A model generated the notes under the pieces. The model was not told the DNA's origin. It ran no database searches and saw only the letters and a list, made by a program, of their open reading frames with translations. A stretch of DNA of 64,000 nt, taken from the NCBI RefSeq assembly GCF_900499075.1, contig NZ_UIHC01000011.1, positions 41,476 to 105,475 on the forward strand, in the 5' to 3' direction. Shown in pieces: positions 25,528-33,640 of the stretch. The translations under genes were made by a program, and so were the position numbers. How positions within the stretch are numbered: the first letter of the stretch is position 1; the number at the start of each line of letters is the position of its first letter. Origin of the DNA: Roseinatronobacter ekhonensis. GTDB lineage: Bacteria > Pseudomonadota > Alphaproteobacteria > Rhodobacterales > Rhodobacteraceae.

Positions 25528-26712
25528 ATGACCACCCTGCCCGACCTGCGCCTGACGGGTGCGCTTTGCCTTGTTGGCAGCACGCTGGAAGACGCCGACA
25601 TTGCCCTGTCCCAAGGACGGATCGTGCAGCCGGCGCACACAATGCCCGCGTTGGACCTGACCGGCTACTGGCTGTTGCCCGGCATCGTGGACCTGCATGG
25701 CGACGGGTTCGAGCGGCATATTCGCCCCCGCCCCTCTGCGCCCTTCGACAAGCGCGCCGCGCTGCAAGCCGCCGATACCGAACTGGCGTCGCAGGGCGTG
25801 ACAACCGCATGGTTCGCGCAAAGCTGGTCATGGGAAGGCGGCGCGCGATCGCCGGATGAAGCTGTGGCCCTTCTGGAAGCCCGCCGCCAGATCGCACACC
25901 GTCTGGGCACCGATATCCGCATTCAGCTTCGGTTCGAAACCCATATGCCGCGCGACCATACTGCCCTGCTGGCCGTAGTGCGCGACTATCATCTGGACTA
26001 CATCGTTTTTAACAACCACCTGCCCGAAGCGTTGGAGATGGCCAAACACAAGCCCGACCGCTTCGCGATCTGGGCTGGCATGAACGGACATAGCCCCGAC
26101 GCGCTGTTGGCCATTGTGCAAGAAGCGCATCAAGCCGATGCCGAAATCCCGGCCTTTCTGACCGCGCTGGCGGCAGATTTGGTGGCTGCTGGCGTGACGC
26201 TCGGCTCGCATGACGACCCCGACACGGACACACGCGCGTTTTTTCGCAAGATCGGGGCACGGGTCTGCGAATTTCCAACCAGTGTGGCCGCTGCGCAATC
26301 CGCGCGCAATGCGGGCGAACCGGTGCTGATGGGCGCACCCAACGTGGTGCGGGGCGGGTCGCAATCGGGCAATATCGCCGCGATGGACCTTGTCGAAGAC
26401 GGGCTCTGCGATGCGCTGATCTCGGACTATTACATCCCGGCGCTGGCGCAGGCGGCTTGGGCCATTGCCGATGCCCGCGCCCTAAGCTTCGCCCATGCGT
26501 GGGAGATGATCTCGACCGCACCCGCCCGCATCATGGGGCTGGAAGATCGCGGGCAGTTGCGCCCCGACCAGCGCGCCGACCTTGTGGTGATGAACCCCAA
26601 CACCCGCCGGATAGAGGCGACGATTGCAGGGGGCCGCATTCTGCATGCGACAGGCGAGGTGGCGCGGCGGTTGCTGGCACCCGCCTATCCCAGCACACTG
26701 GCCGCACAATAA
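25528..26712 (+). CDS. Second, divergent PhnM-type amidohydrolase
   Basis: A 394-residue amidohydrolase related to PhnM but clearly different from the copy at 17679-18821. It keeps the metal-site region PGIVDLHGDGFERHIRPRP (LHTDN of the canonical form is LHGDG here), GSHDDPDTDTRAFF and GAPNVVRGGSQSGNIAAMDL, ending with DRGQLRPDQRADLVVMNP. It could be a functional replacement for PhnM or act on another triphosphorylated or ribosylated phosphonate intermediate. It follows phnF by 48 bases and precedes a NUDIX gene by 4 bases. Confidence 0.8.
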   Translation: MTTLPDLRLTGALCLVGSTLEDADIALSQGRIVQPAHTMPALDLTGYWLLPGIVDLHGDGFERHIRPRPSAPFDKRAALQAADTELASQGVTTAWFAQSWSWEGGARSPDEAVALLEARRQIAHRLGTDIRIQLRFETHMPRDHTALLAVVRDYHLDYIVFNNHLPEALEMAKHKPDRFAIWAGMNGHSPDALLAIVQEAHQADAEIPAFLTALAADLVAAGVTLGSHDDPDTDTRAFFRKIGARVCEFPTSVAAAQSARNAGEPVLMGAPNVVRGGSQSGNIAAMDLVEDGLCDALISDYYIPALAQAAWAIADARALSFAHAWEMISTAPARIMGLEDRGQLRPDQRADLVVMNPNTRRIEATIAGGRILHATGEVARRLLAPAYPSTLAAQ

Positions 26713-26716
26713 CGCC

Positions 26717-27265
26717 ATGCGCTATGCCCAGACCATTGCGCAGGAGATGCGCCATATCCGACCCGCTGACCTGCTGGAACTGGACCATCTGGCGCGCGCG
26801 CAGGCCTGGGTCGCATCTGGCGCACCGCTGTGCCGCGAGCGCCCGCCCGCAACGCCGCCGATGCATCTGGTCGGGTATTTTCCGGTCGTCGACCACGGGC
26901 ATATCCTGCTGGGTGCGCATATTACGTCGGGGTTGTGGCTGCCGCCCGGCGGGCATGTCGACGTGGGCGAACACCCGCGCGACACCGTGCGCCGCGAATG
27001 TCTGGAAGAACTGCGTATGCCGGCCCGCTTCCTTCAAGATGCGCCGCTGTTTCTGACCATCGCGGAAACCATCGGCGCGCAGCCGCATGAGGACGTGTCG
27101 CTCTGGTATGGCTTGCAGGGCGACCACACGCGCTTGCCCGAATTCGACCCACGCGAATACCGTGACATGCGGTGGTTCCGATTCGCGGACGCCCCTTATG
27201 ACGAAAGCGATCCCAATCTGGAACGCTTCCTGCACAAGCTGCATGAGCTGCGGCTTGCGGCGTAA
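26717..27265 (+). CDS. NUDIX hydrolase in phosphonate cluster
   Basis: A 182-residue NUDIX-fold protein. The NUDIX box reads GHVDVGEHPRDTVRRECLEEL (about residues 76-96), with the catalytic RExxEE core intact and the usual final Gly replaced by Arg. It starts 4 bases after the second phnM-like gene, so the two are probably co-translated. Phosphonate loci often carry such genes, and a role in hydrolysing a nucleoside or ribosyl polyphosphate side product is plausible but unproven. Confidence 0.82.
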   Translation: MRYAQTIAQEMRHIRPADLLELDHLARAQAWVASGAPLCRERPPATPPMHLVGYFPVVDHGHILLGAHITSGLWLPPGGHVDVGEHPRDTVRRECLEELRMPARFLQDAPLFLTIAETIGAQPHEDVSLWYGLQGDHTRLPEFDPREYRDMRWFRFADAPYDESDPNLERFLHKLHELRLAA

Positions 27266-27276
27266 TTGCCGCCGGA

Positions 27277-27352
27277 GCATGTCGCGCAAAAAGACATGCG
27301 ACCACAGAAGGTGAGAGCGTCTCGCGTAAATGCGCATGAACACGACCCGCTC
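27277..27352. repeat. Palindromic intergenic repeat between convergent genes
   Basis: GCATGTC (27277-27283) and GACATGC (27293-27299) form a 7-bp stem. A related unit with GAGCG (27315-27319) and CGCTC (27348-27352) arms follows. Both units share a GAGC-NTNTCGCG-NAAA pattern, resembling dispersed palindromic repeats of alphaproteobacterial genomes. The element fills the 86-base convergent gap and reaches the stop codon of the hexapeptide gene; it may double as a transcription end. Confidence 0.4.
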
Positions 27353-27984
27353 TAGTGCAACGTCACCTCTTCGTATTTCGCCAGAAACGCCTCTACCTCA
27401 AGCGTGCGGAAATCGCTCAGCGCCATTTGCAGGCGGTCATGGTCCCAATCCCACCATGCCAGTTCGATCAAGCGCCGTGCCACCTGCTTGGGAAAGCGGC
27501 GACGCATTTTCTCGGCGGGCACACCGACAACCACAGTGTAGGGTGCCACGTCGCGGGTGACCACCGCGCCCGCGCCCACAACCGCGCCATGGCCAATCGT
27601 GACCTCGGGGCGGATAATCGCGCCGTGACCGATCCAGACGTCATGACCTATGGTCACAAGCCGCGCGGCACGGGCGGCGAAAAACGCGTCATCGGGGGCC
27701 TCATCCGGCCAATACATGTCAGAGCGATACATGAAGTGGTGCAGACTGGCGCGGTCCATCGGGTGATCGGTCGGGCCAATGCGGACATTTGCGGCGATAT
27801 TGACGAATTTGCCGATGCGGGCATTGGCGATGTCGCACCCGCGCGCGCAATAGCTGTAGTCGCCCAAGCTGACATTCTTCAGCACCGACAAGCGCCCGAT
27901 CTCGGTATAGGCGCCCAAATCGCTATCGCAGATCGTGCAGTCTGGGTGGATCAATGCGCCCTCGGGCGACAGGGATCTGGTCAT
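27352..27984 (-). CDS. Phosphonate-cluster hexapeptide-repeat transferase
   Basis: A 210-residue left-handed beta-helix protein with tandem hexapeptide turns (for example IGRLSVLKNVSLGDYSYCARG and IGHDVWIGHGAIIRPEVTIGHG), the active-site-type HPMDRASLHHF region and the VVVGVPAEKMRRRFP end typical of xenobiotic acetyltransferases. A subfamily of these recurs in phosphonate loci. It may acylate an aminoalkylphosphonate or another intermediate. Its start overlaps the SDR stop (TGATG). Confidence 0.82.
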   Translation of the reverse strand: MTRSLSPEGALIHPDCTICDSDLGAYTEIGRLSVLKNVSLGDYSYCARGCDIANARIGKFVNIAANVRIGPTDHPMDRASLHHFMYRSDMYWPDEAPDDAFFAARAARLVTIGHDVWIGHGAIIRPEVTIGHGAVVGAGAVVTRDVAPYTVVVGVPAEKMRRRFPKQVARRLIELAWWDWDHDRLQMALSDFRTLEVEAFLAKYEEVTLH

Positions 27985-28631
27985 CAGAAATCGCGCTCCT
28001 CTCCGGTCCAGCGCAGGAAACGGCCGGTATCGGCCAACCCATCTTGCGCCGCGATATCCAGTATGCCCGCGGCCACGACCGCCGGGTCTTCCTCGGCATC
28101 GGGTCCGCCCATATCGGTGCGCACCCAACCGGGATCGACGACAACAACGCCGATACCGCGCGGGCGCAGATCGGTGGCGAGCCCCTGCATGACCTTGTTC
28201 ACCGCGGCCTTGGATGCGCGATAGGCAATCCGGTCGGATTTCGCATAGCCCATCCACGCCATCTGGCTGGAAATGGTGACGATCCGCCCGCCGTCGCCCA
28301 TCGCGGGCAACACCGCCTGCGCCATCGCCAAAGGTGCCAGCGTATTGACCGCCAGTGTTTCGGCAAAGCCCGCGAAATCCATGTCCAGCGTCGCTTGGCG
28401 CGCGGGTCCGATCACACCGGCATTGTTGACCAGCACATCCACGCCGCGCAGCCCGGCGCAAATCTGCGCCAAAGCGTCCAGATCGCGCATGTCGGCAACC
28501 AGTTCTGCCGTGTCAGACGGGGCCGCCCCGGCCCGCCGCACGATGGCCGTCACCTGCCAGCCGCGCGCCAGTGCCTGAAGCGCCATCTCGCGCCCTATGC
28601 CGCGCCCGGCGCCCGTAATAACGATGTGCAT
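27984..28631 (-). CDS. SDR family oxidoreductase in phosphonate cluster
   Basis: A 215-residue short-chain dehydrogenase. Cofactor motif TGAGRGIG at residues 6-13, NNAGV, catalytic Ser in TISSQMAW and the YRASK tetrad motif (Tyr and Lys present). Co-translated with the hexapeptide transferase through a TGATG overlap. It lies downstream of the phosphonate transporter genes, separated from phnE by a terminator-like repeat. The substrate is unknown; an alcohol or aldehyde from a side chain is one possibility. Confidence 0.8.
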   Translation of the reverse strand: MHIVITGAGRGIGREMALQALARGWQVTAIVRRAGAAPSDTAELVADMRDLDALAQICAGLRGVDVLVNNAGVIGPARQATLDMDFAGFAETLAVNTLAPLAMAQAVLPAMGDGGRIVTISSQMAWMGYAKSDRIAYRASKAAVNKVMQGLATDLRPRGIGVVVVDPGWVRTDMGGPDAEEDPAVVAAGILDIAAQDGLADTGRFLRWTGEERDF

Positions 28632-28638
28632 GTCATGA

Positions 28639-28660
28639 CTTCATCTTGCTAAAAATACTC
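28639..28660. repeat. Dispersed intergenic repeat, copy 2
   Basis: Matches 20811-20832 at 19 of 22 positions (CTTCATCTTGC, then AAATACTC). Here the motif is joined to a GC-rich stem (28658-28683), giving the fuller form of the element. Similar GAGTATTT plus GCAAGATGAAG elements are, to my recollection, frequent between genes of Rhodobacterales. Confidence 0.6.
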
Positions 28661-28683
28661 CCGCCGGAGGCATCCGCCGGGAG
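28651..28683 (-). terminator. Terminator-like hairpin after the last phnE
   Basis: On the minus strand CTCCCG (28683-28678) and CGGGAG (28663-28658) form a 6-bp stem around a 14-base loop with further GC pairing possible, followed by TATTTTT (28657-28651). It lies 18 bases after the phnE stop and just before the SDR gene, so it would end or attenuate the transporter transcript. Confidence 0.6.
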
Positions 28684-28701
28684 CAACTTTTGACCGGCTG
28701 G

Positions 28702-29559
28702 CTAGTGCCCGCGTTCGCCGATGAACCGCTTACGGATCAGGCCCGATCCCCAGTCGATGATCGCGATCACGACCAGCACGTTCAGCACCACGAACGCCAC
28801 CTGGTCGAACAGGCCCGCGCGGAACCGCTCAATGATGATCATCCCGATCCCACCCGCGCCGACAAGCCCCAGAATGGTGGCGGACCGGGTCGAGGATTCG
28901 AAGGAATAGAGCGACAGCGAGATGAACACCGGCAGGATTTGCGGCAGATAGCCATAGCGGATGATCCGTCCAGTATCGGCCCCGGTCGCACGCACGCCTT
29001 CGACCTGTTTGCGGTCGATATTCTCGATCGCCTCGGAATAGAGCTTGGCAAGATTGCCCATATCCGAAATCCAGATTGCCAGAACCCCGGCCAATGGCCC
29101 GAGCCCTACGGCCCGCACGAAGACCAGACCCCAGACGACTTGGTCAATGCCGCGGAACACATCCAGCATACGGCGCACGGCATGGCGGATGGGACCGACC
29201 GGCATGGTGTTGCGCGCGGCAAAGAACGCGATGCCCAGCGCAAAGATCGTGCCCAGCAGCGTGCCAACAAAGGCCATCGCGATGGTTTGCGCGATGCCTT
29301 TGTAGATGTTGGCGTATTGCCATGTCGCCATGTCCTGCCAGACGACCATGCGGGTCAGCAGTTGCACCGCGCGGTCGGCATTGTTCAGCAGTTTGTCGAT
29401 CTCGAAAAAGCCAAGCGACCAGATGACATAGACCACCACGAACGCCCAGCTTGCGGCTTTCAGCGTTGTGACCAGCGGGTCGCCAAAGGCCTTTGGATTG
29501 CGCTTGCGGGCCGCGTCTATGTCGGCCTGCGATATGGCTGCAAAACTCAGCGTGCTCAT
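28702..29559 (-). CDS. phnE: Phosphonate ABC transporter permease
   Basis: A 285-residue inner-membrane permease of the PhnE family with about six hydrophobic segments and the conserved RRMLDVFRGIDQVVWGLVFVRAVG and LVGAGGIGMIIIERFR regions, including the EAA-like loop YGYLPQILPVF. It is the second of two adjacent phnE genes (4-base overlap), so the importer likely uses a heterodimeric membrane domain. Followed by a terminator-like repeat. Confidence 0.93.
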   Translation of the reverse strand: MSTLSFAAISQADIDAARKRNPKAFGDPLVTTLKAASWAFVVVYVIWSLGFFEIDKLLNNADRAVQLLTRMVVWQDMATWQYANIYKGIAQTIAMAFVGTLLGTIFALGIAFFAARNTMPVGPIRHAVRRMLDVFRGIDQVVWGLVFVRAVGLGPLAGVLAIWISDMGNLAKLYSEAIENIDRKQVEGVRATGADTGRIIRYGYLPQILPVFISLSLYSFESSTRSATILGLVGAGGIGMIIIERFRAGLFDQVAFVVLNVLVVIAIIDWGSGLIRKRFIGERGH

Positions 29560-30476
29560 TTCAGGGCCTCCTTGCCGATCAGGGCATGACGTGCGCGTTC
29601 CGACAAAAGGTCGATGGCGGTCACAAGCAGCACCACCAGCAACAGAACAGCCGTGACACGGTCATCCGAGAAGAAGCTGATGACATGGCTCAGTTCCGCG
29701 CCGATGCCGCCCGCGCCGACAAAGCCGACCACGGCAGAGGCGCGGACATTGATCTCGAACCGCCACAACGCGTAAGAGGTGAAGTTCGGCATAACCTGCG
29801 GCAGGATGCCGTAGCGCATCTGTTCGAACCACGACCCACCCACGGCTTTCATGCCATCGACAGGGCGCATGGATGCGTTTTCGACCACTTCGGAAAACAG
29901 CTTGCCCAAGGCCCCCGCGGCGTGAATGGTAATGGCCAAAACGCCGGCCAGCGGCCCGATCCCAACCCAGAACACCAGCACCAGCGCAAACAGGATTTCT
30001 GGCACCCCGCGGCAGAATTCCAGAAACCGGCGCGCAAAGGTGCCGACCACCGGGTGCGGCGTGGTATTGCGCGCGGCCAGAAAGCTGAGGATGACGGCCA
30101 GCCCCGTGCCCAGCAAGGTCGCGGTCAACGCCATCAGGATCGTTTCCCAGATAAGCGTGATGTATTTCCAGAAATCGTTATACCAGAACCCGATGGACCC
30201 CGGCGGGAAGCGCCCTTCGGCATTGCGCCCGTCCAGCAGCACATCCATGCTGAAAGACGGCATGACCGTGCCGAAATATTCGAAAATGCGCGGCACACCT
30301 TGGGCCAGCCGCTCGGGTGTGAAATTAGCGATCCAGATCGACCATGCCAGAAAAGCGAAAAACAGCACCGCCAGCAGGATATTCGCGGTCATCCGGTCGC
30401 GGATCAGTTGCGCGCGGTGGCGCTCGAACAGCGCGACGGGGTCTTGCCCGCCGGGGTTTTGCGACAGATCAGCCAT
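29556..30476 (-). CDS. phnE: Phosphonate ABC transporter permease
   Basis: A 306-residue permease paralogous to the following one. About six hydrophobic segments, with RRFLEFCRGVPEILFALVLVFWVG, RYGILPQVMPNFTSYALWRFE and FVGAGGIGAELSHVISFF as the typical PhnE stretches. It begins 1 base after the phnC stop and overlaps the second permease gene by 4 bases. Confidence 0.93.
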   Translation of the reverse strand: MADLSQNPGGQDPVALFERHRAQLIRDRMTANILLAVLFFAFLAWSIWIANFTPERLAQGVPRIFEYFGTVMPSFSMDVLLDGRNAEGRFPPGSIGFWYNDFWKYITLIWETILMALTATLLGTGLAVILSFLAARNTTPHPVVGTFARRFLEFCRGVPEILFALVLVFWVGIGPLAGVLAITIHAAGALGKLFSEVVENASMRPVDGMKAVGGSWFEQMRYGILPQVMPNFTSYALWRFEINVRASAVVGFVGAGGIGAELSHVISFFSDDRVTAVLLLVVLLVTAIDLLSERARHALIGKEALK

Positions 30477-30477
30477 A

Positions 30478-31299
30478 TCAGTTCACCACACGCGGGGTGG
30501 CCGCTTCGGGCTTGTCCGACGGGCGCAACGTTGTCGATGTCATCGCTTCGGAAAACGCTTCTTCAGCTTCGGCGCCGTAAATCTCGCGCGCAGCCTTGTC
30601 CGTCAGTTGTTTCGCGGTGCCGTCGAACACGATCACACCGTCCTGCATCCCGATAATCCGGTCACAATACTGGCGCGCGGTGTCCAGCGTGTGCAGGTTG
30701 CACACGACCGTCAGCCCGTCTTCCTGGTTGATGGCGCGCAAGGCGTCCATCACCACTTTGGCGTTCAACGGGTCAAGGCTGGCGATGGGTTCATCGGCCA
30801 GCATGATGCGCGGTTCCTGCACCAGCGCGCGCGCGATGGCAACGCGCTGCATCTGCCCACCCGATAGCGTATCGGTCTGTTGCAGCGCGACATGGGCCAT
30901 GCCCAGACGGTCCAGCGCCCGAATGGCGAATGCACGTTCCTTTGCGGAAAACATGCCCGCCATGGAACTGATGAACCCATGATGAAACAGACGGCCCGAC
31001 ATGACATTGGTCAACACGTCCAGACGGCCCACAAGGTTGAATTGCTGGAACACCATCGCGCATTCGTTGCGCCATTGACGCAGCTCGCGGCCCTTCAGCG
31101 CGGTGATGTCACGCCCGTGGAACAGCATCTGCCCGCCCGATGGTTCGTTCAGCCGGTTAATCATCCGCAGCAGTGTGGATTTACCCGCACCGGACCGTCC
31201 GATAATGCCGACCATCTGGCCGTCGGGAATGGTCAGCGTGGCAGGCTTCACCGCGATAGTGTCACGGAATTGTTTGGTCAGGCCCTTGAATTCGAGCAT
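30478..31299 (-). CDS. phnC: Phosphonate ABC transporter ATP-binding protein
   Basis: A 273-residue ATPase with Walker [20 protein letters not shown], the PhnC-type [18 protein letters not shown] after the Q-loop, signature [16 protein letters not shown] and Walker [15 protein letters not shown]. It energises the PhnE dimer. A 9-bp hairpin separates it from phnD. Confidence 0.96.
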   Translation of the reverse strand: MLEFKGLTKQFRDTIAVKPATLTIPDGQMVGIIGRSGAGKSTLLRMINRLNEPSGGQMLFHGRDITALKGRELRQWRNECAMVFQQFNLVGRLDVLTNVMSGRLFHHGFISSMAGMFSAKERAFAIRALDRLGMAHVALQQTDTLSGGQMQRVAIARALVQEPRIMLADEPIASLDPLNAKVVMDALRAINQEDGLTVVCNLHTLDTARQYCDRIIGMQDGVIVFDGTAKQLTDKAAREIYGAEAEEAFSEAMTSTTLRPSDKPEAATPRVVN

Positions 31300-31343
31300 G
31301 GGGTCTCTCCTGTCAGCGGCGGGGGGATGCCGCGAAAACGACG

Positions 31344-31372
31344 GCAGGCCCCCGCGCTTTGCAGGGGCCTGC
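31344..31372 (-). other. Intercistronic hairpin between phnD and phnC
   Basis: GCAGGCCCC (31344-31352) and GGGGCCTGC (31364-31372) form a perfect 9-bp stem with an 11-base loop, 16 bases after the phnD stop. A TTTT run follows only after several bases. It is typical of elements that protect binding-protein mRNA and lower expression of the genes downstream. Confidence 0.7.
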
Positions 31373-31388
31373 GACTGAGTGGATCGGG

Positions 31389-32312
31389 TTAGCGTGACCC
31401 GGCCAATTCGGCTTCGCGCATGGCGACAATGCCCTCATAGAAGCTGTGATCAACTTCGGCGTAGCCGTTGCCCTCACCGCCGACGGTGTCGACGTAGCAT
31501 TCGGGGTGGTTGTCCTTCATGCCCAGCATGAATTCCACGGCCAACTGGCGCGCTTCTTCCGGCAGGTCGTTGCGCATGACGGTCGGACCGTTGGGGATCA
31601 GGCTGGACTGCCAGACAATGTTCAGGTCGTTCATGTCCAGCAGGCCATTATCGACCATGCGGCGCAGGTTGCCACGGGTATAGCCTTCTGACGCTTCGCC
31701 CATCATAGAAGACCAAGTCACGCCTGCATCATACTGCCCTTGCAGCACAGCAATAACGGCTTGTTCGTGACCACCACCAAACCCGGTGGAGGAAAAATAC
31801 TCTTCGTCATTGATGCCTGCGCGGGTCAGTTCGGCGCGCGGCACAAGGTAGCCCGAGGTCGAGTTCGGGTCGGCATAGGCCATGGACTTGCCTTGCAGGT
31901 CTTCCATTGTGGTCAGGCCGCTGTCGGCGCGCGTGTAGATGACCGCGTAGTAGCCAAGGCTGTCATCAACATTCTTGGTGGTCAGCACAGGCGATACGGC
32001 ATCGGGGTTTTGCAGGTAAACACCTGCATAGCCTGATGCGCCCATACCAGCCTGATGCAGCTGACCAGCCAGCAAGCCCTGCATAACGCCCGCATAGTCA
32101 GAGGCCGGGAACAGCTCAACCGGAACGCCGAGCGCGTCGCCCAACAGGTTCGCAAAGCAGTCATAGCGGCGCAGGCGGTCGGCTTCATTCTCGCCGCCCA
32201 GCAGACCGATATTGTAGGTGCCGAAATCGGCGCGCCACTCGGCAGCAGCTGGGGCGACAGAGGTCAGAAGAATGGCGAGCGTGGCAGCGACGCCGGTGAG
32301 TGTCTTGGTCAT
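31389..32312 (-). CDS. phnD: Phosphonate ABC transporter substrate-binding protein, copy 1
   Basis: A 307-residue periplasmic protein with a signal peptide (residues 1-24, ending APAAA). Typical PhnD segments are [71 protein letters not shown] (read across) and [13 protein letters not shown]. It is strongly similar over its whole length to the neighbouring copy at 32415-33341, differing mainly at the N-terminus and near the cleft (for example [14 protein letters not shown] against EADGSTGYIAVMY). Precedes phnC. Confidence 0.93.
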   Translation of the reverse strand: MTKTLTGVAATLAILLTSVAPAAAEWRADFGTYNIGLLGGENEADRLRRYDCFANLLGDALGVPVELFPASDYAGVMQGLLAGQLHQAGMGASGYAGVYLQNPDAVSPVLTTKNVDDSLGYYAVIYTRADSGLTTMEDLQGKSMAYADPNSTSGYLVPRAELTRAGINDEEYFSSTGFGGGHEQAVIAVLQGQYDAGVTWSSMMGEASEGYTRGNLRRMVDNGLLDMNDLNIVWQSSLIPNGPTVMRNDLPEEARQLAVEFMLGMKDNHPECYVDTVGGEGNGYAEVDHSFYEGIVAMREAELAGSR

Positions 32313-32375
32313 GGTTTTCTTCCTTGTAGTGGATGAAGATCAGACCCCCGCAACTCTCCCCCCGCGCGGGCCATG

Positions 32376-32402
32376 AAAAAGGGCGGCCCGAACCGGCCGC
32401 CC
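32376..32402 (-). terminator. Rho-independent terminator between the two phnD genes
   Basis: On the minus strand GGGCGGCC (32402-32395), a 6-base loop and GGCCGCCC (32388-32381) are followed by TTTTT (32380-32376). The structure starts 13 bases after the upstream phnD stop. Transcription from the promoter region above 33341 would mostly end here, making the first phnD much more expressed than the rest of the transporter. Confidence 0.85.
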
Positions 32403-32414
32403 TTTTCATTCGGA

Positions 32415-33341
32415 TTAGCGCGAGCCGCGAAGCTCTTCTTCACGCATGGCGACAACGCCTTCAAAGAAGCTGTGATCAACAGCGACCCAACCCTGGCCTT
32501 CACCGAAGGACACGTCGTAGTAGCACTGCGGATCGGTCTCGAGTTGGTTACCCAAGTAGTCCTTTACGATGTCTTTGACTTCCTGCGGGATGTCCTGGCG
32601 CACAACGACCGGGCCATTCGGAATGTTCGGGCTTTCCCAGACGATGTTCAGGTCGGCCATATCCAGCAATTCGTTGTCGATCATGCGGCGCAGGTTGCCA
32701 CGGCTGTAGCCCTCGGACTGCTCGCCGATGCCCGAAGCCCAGGTCACGCCGGCGTCGTACTGGCCCTGAAGCACGGCGATGACAGCCTGCTCGTGACCAC
32801 CACCGAACCCGGTGCGGCTGAAGTATTCTTCGTCGTTGAGCCCCATGCGCTTCAGCTCGAAACGCGGAACCAGATAGCCCGAGGTCGAGTTCGGGTCGGC
32901 ATAGGCCAGCGACTTGCCTTCCAGTTCCTCGATAGAGGTCAGACCGCTATCGGCGCGGGTATACATGACCGCGATGTAACCGGTGGAGCCATCAGCTTCG
33001 GCAGAGACGAAAATCGGCTCAACCGCATCGGGGTTTTGCAGGTAAATACCGGCATAGCCCGATGCGCCCAGTGCGGCATATTCCAGCTGGCCCGCCAACA
33101 GACCCTGCATCACGCCTGCATAGTCGGGGGCGGGGAACATCTCGACCGGAACGCCCAGGCGTTCGGACAGGGCGGTTGCCAGGCATTCGTTGTTGCGCAG
33201 GCGGTCGGCTTCGTTTTCACCGCCCAGAAGGCCGATGCGGAAAACGGGCAGGTCGGCGCGCCAGTCGTCCTGTGCGACGACGGGAAGTGCGCTCAACGCG
33301 GTGGTGGCGGCAAGCAGCAGGGCAATAGGCTTGGTGTTCAT
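32415..33341 (-). CDS. phnD: Phosphonate ABC transporter substrate-binding protein, copy 2
   Basis: A 308-residue paralogue of the adjacent phnD, with a signal peptide (residues 1-23, ending LPVVAQ) and the same family segments ([36 protein letters not shown] read across, [16 protein letters not shown]). It is the promoter-proximal gene: Pho-box-like repeats lie at 33411-33450 and a terminator follows it. Two binding proteins for one ABC core would widen the range of phosphonates or related oxyanions taken up. Confidence 0.93.
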   Translation of the reverse strand: MNTKPIALLLAATTALSALPVVAQDDWRADLPVFRIGLLGGENEADRLRNNECLATALSERLGVPVEMFPAPDYAGVMQGLLAGQLEYAALGASGYAGIYLQNPDAVEPIFVSAEADGSTGYIAVMYTRADSGLTSIEELEGKSLAYADPNSTSGYLVPRFELKRMGLNDEEYFSRTGFGGGHEQAVIAVLQGQYDAGVTWASGIGEQSEGYSRGNLRRMIDNELLDMADLNIVWESPNIPNGPVVVRQDIPQEVKDIVKDYLGNQLETDPQCYYDVSFGEGQGWVAVDHSFFEGVVAMREEELRGSR

Positions 33342-33410
33342 GTGCGATCTCCCGATCATGGCAGCATTGTGGTCCGCACCGTGCGGATGGACGGGGTTTC
33401 GCAGTGTGCT

Positions 33411-33450
33411 GTGACAAAACCGCAAATGATTTGTGAAAGTTTCGCAAAAG
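33411..33450 (-). promoter_or_regulatory. Array of Pho-box-like 11-base units upstream of phnD
   Basis: On the minus strand the units are CTTTTGC-GAAA, CTTTCAC-AAAT, CATTTGC-GGTT and TTGTCAC, in exact 11-base phase, the repeat length of PhoB subsites. The second and fourth match CTGTCAC at 6/7 and the other two poorly. The same DNA also forms the near-perfect 19-bp palindrome TTTGTGAAAGTTTCGCAAA (33430-33448). Its core is shared with the phnG/phnF region. The array lies 70-109 bases upstream of the phnD start. Confidence 0.5.
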
Positions 33451-33640
33451 CCGGTGCGCAGATACGGCGGAAACATGGGCGCCGCATCTTCGCTGACATT
33501 TAGGCGTTACACGCGGGACGATTTGAATGGGGTAAGCGCGCGTGACGATTCGGGCCGCACATGGCGGCTTTTGATGACGTCATGTCGCGAAAGCGCGCGC
33601 GACCGAAACGTCCGCAGACCATATGTCGCGATACGACCGC

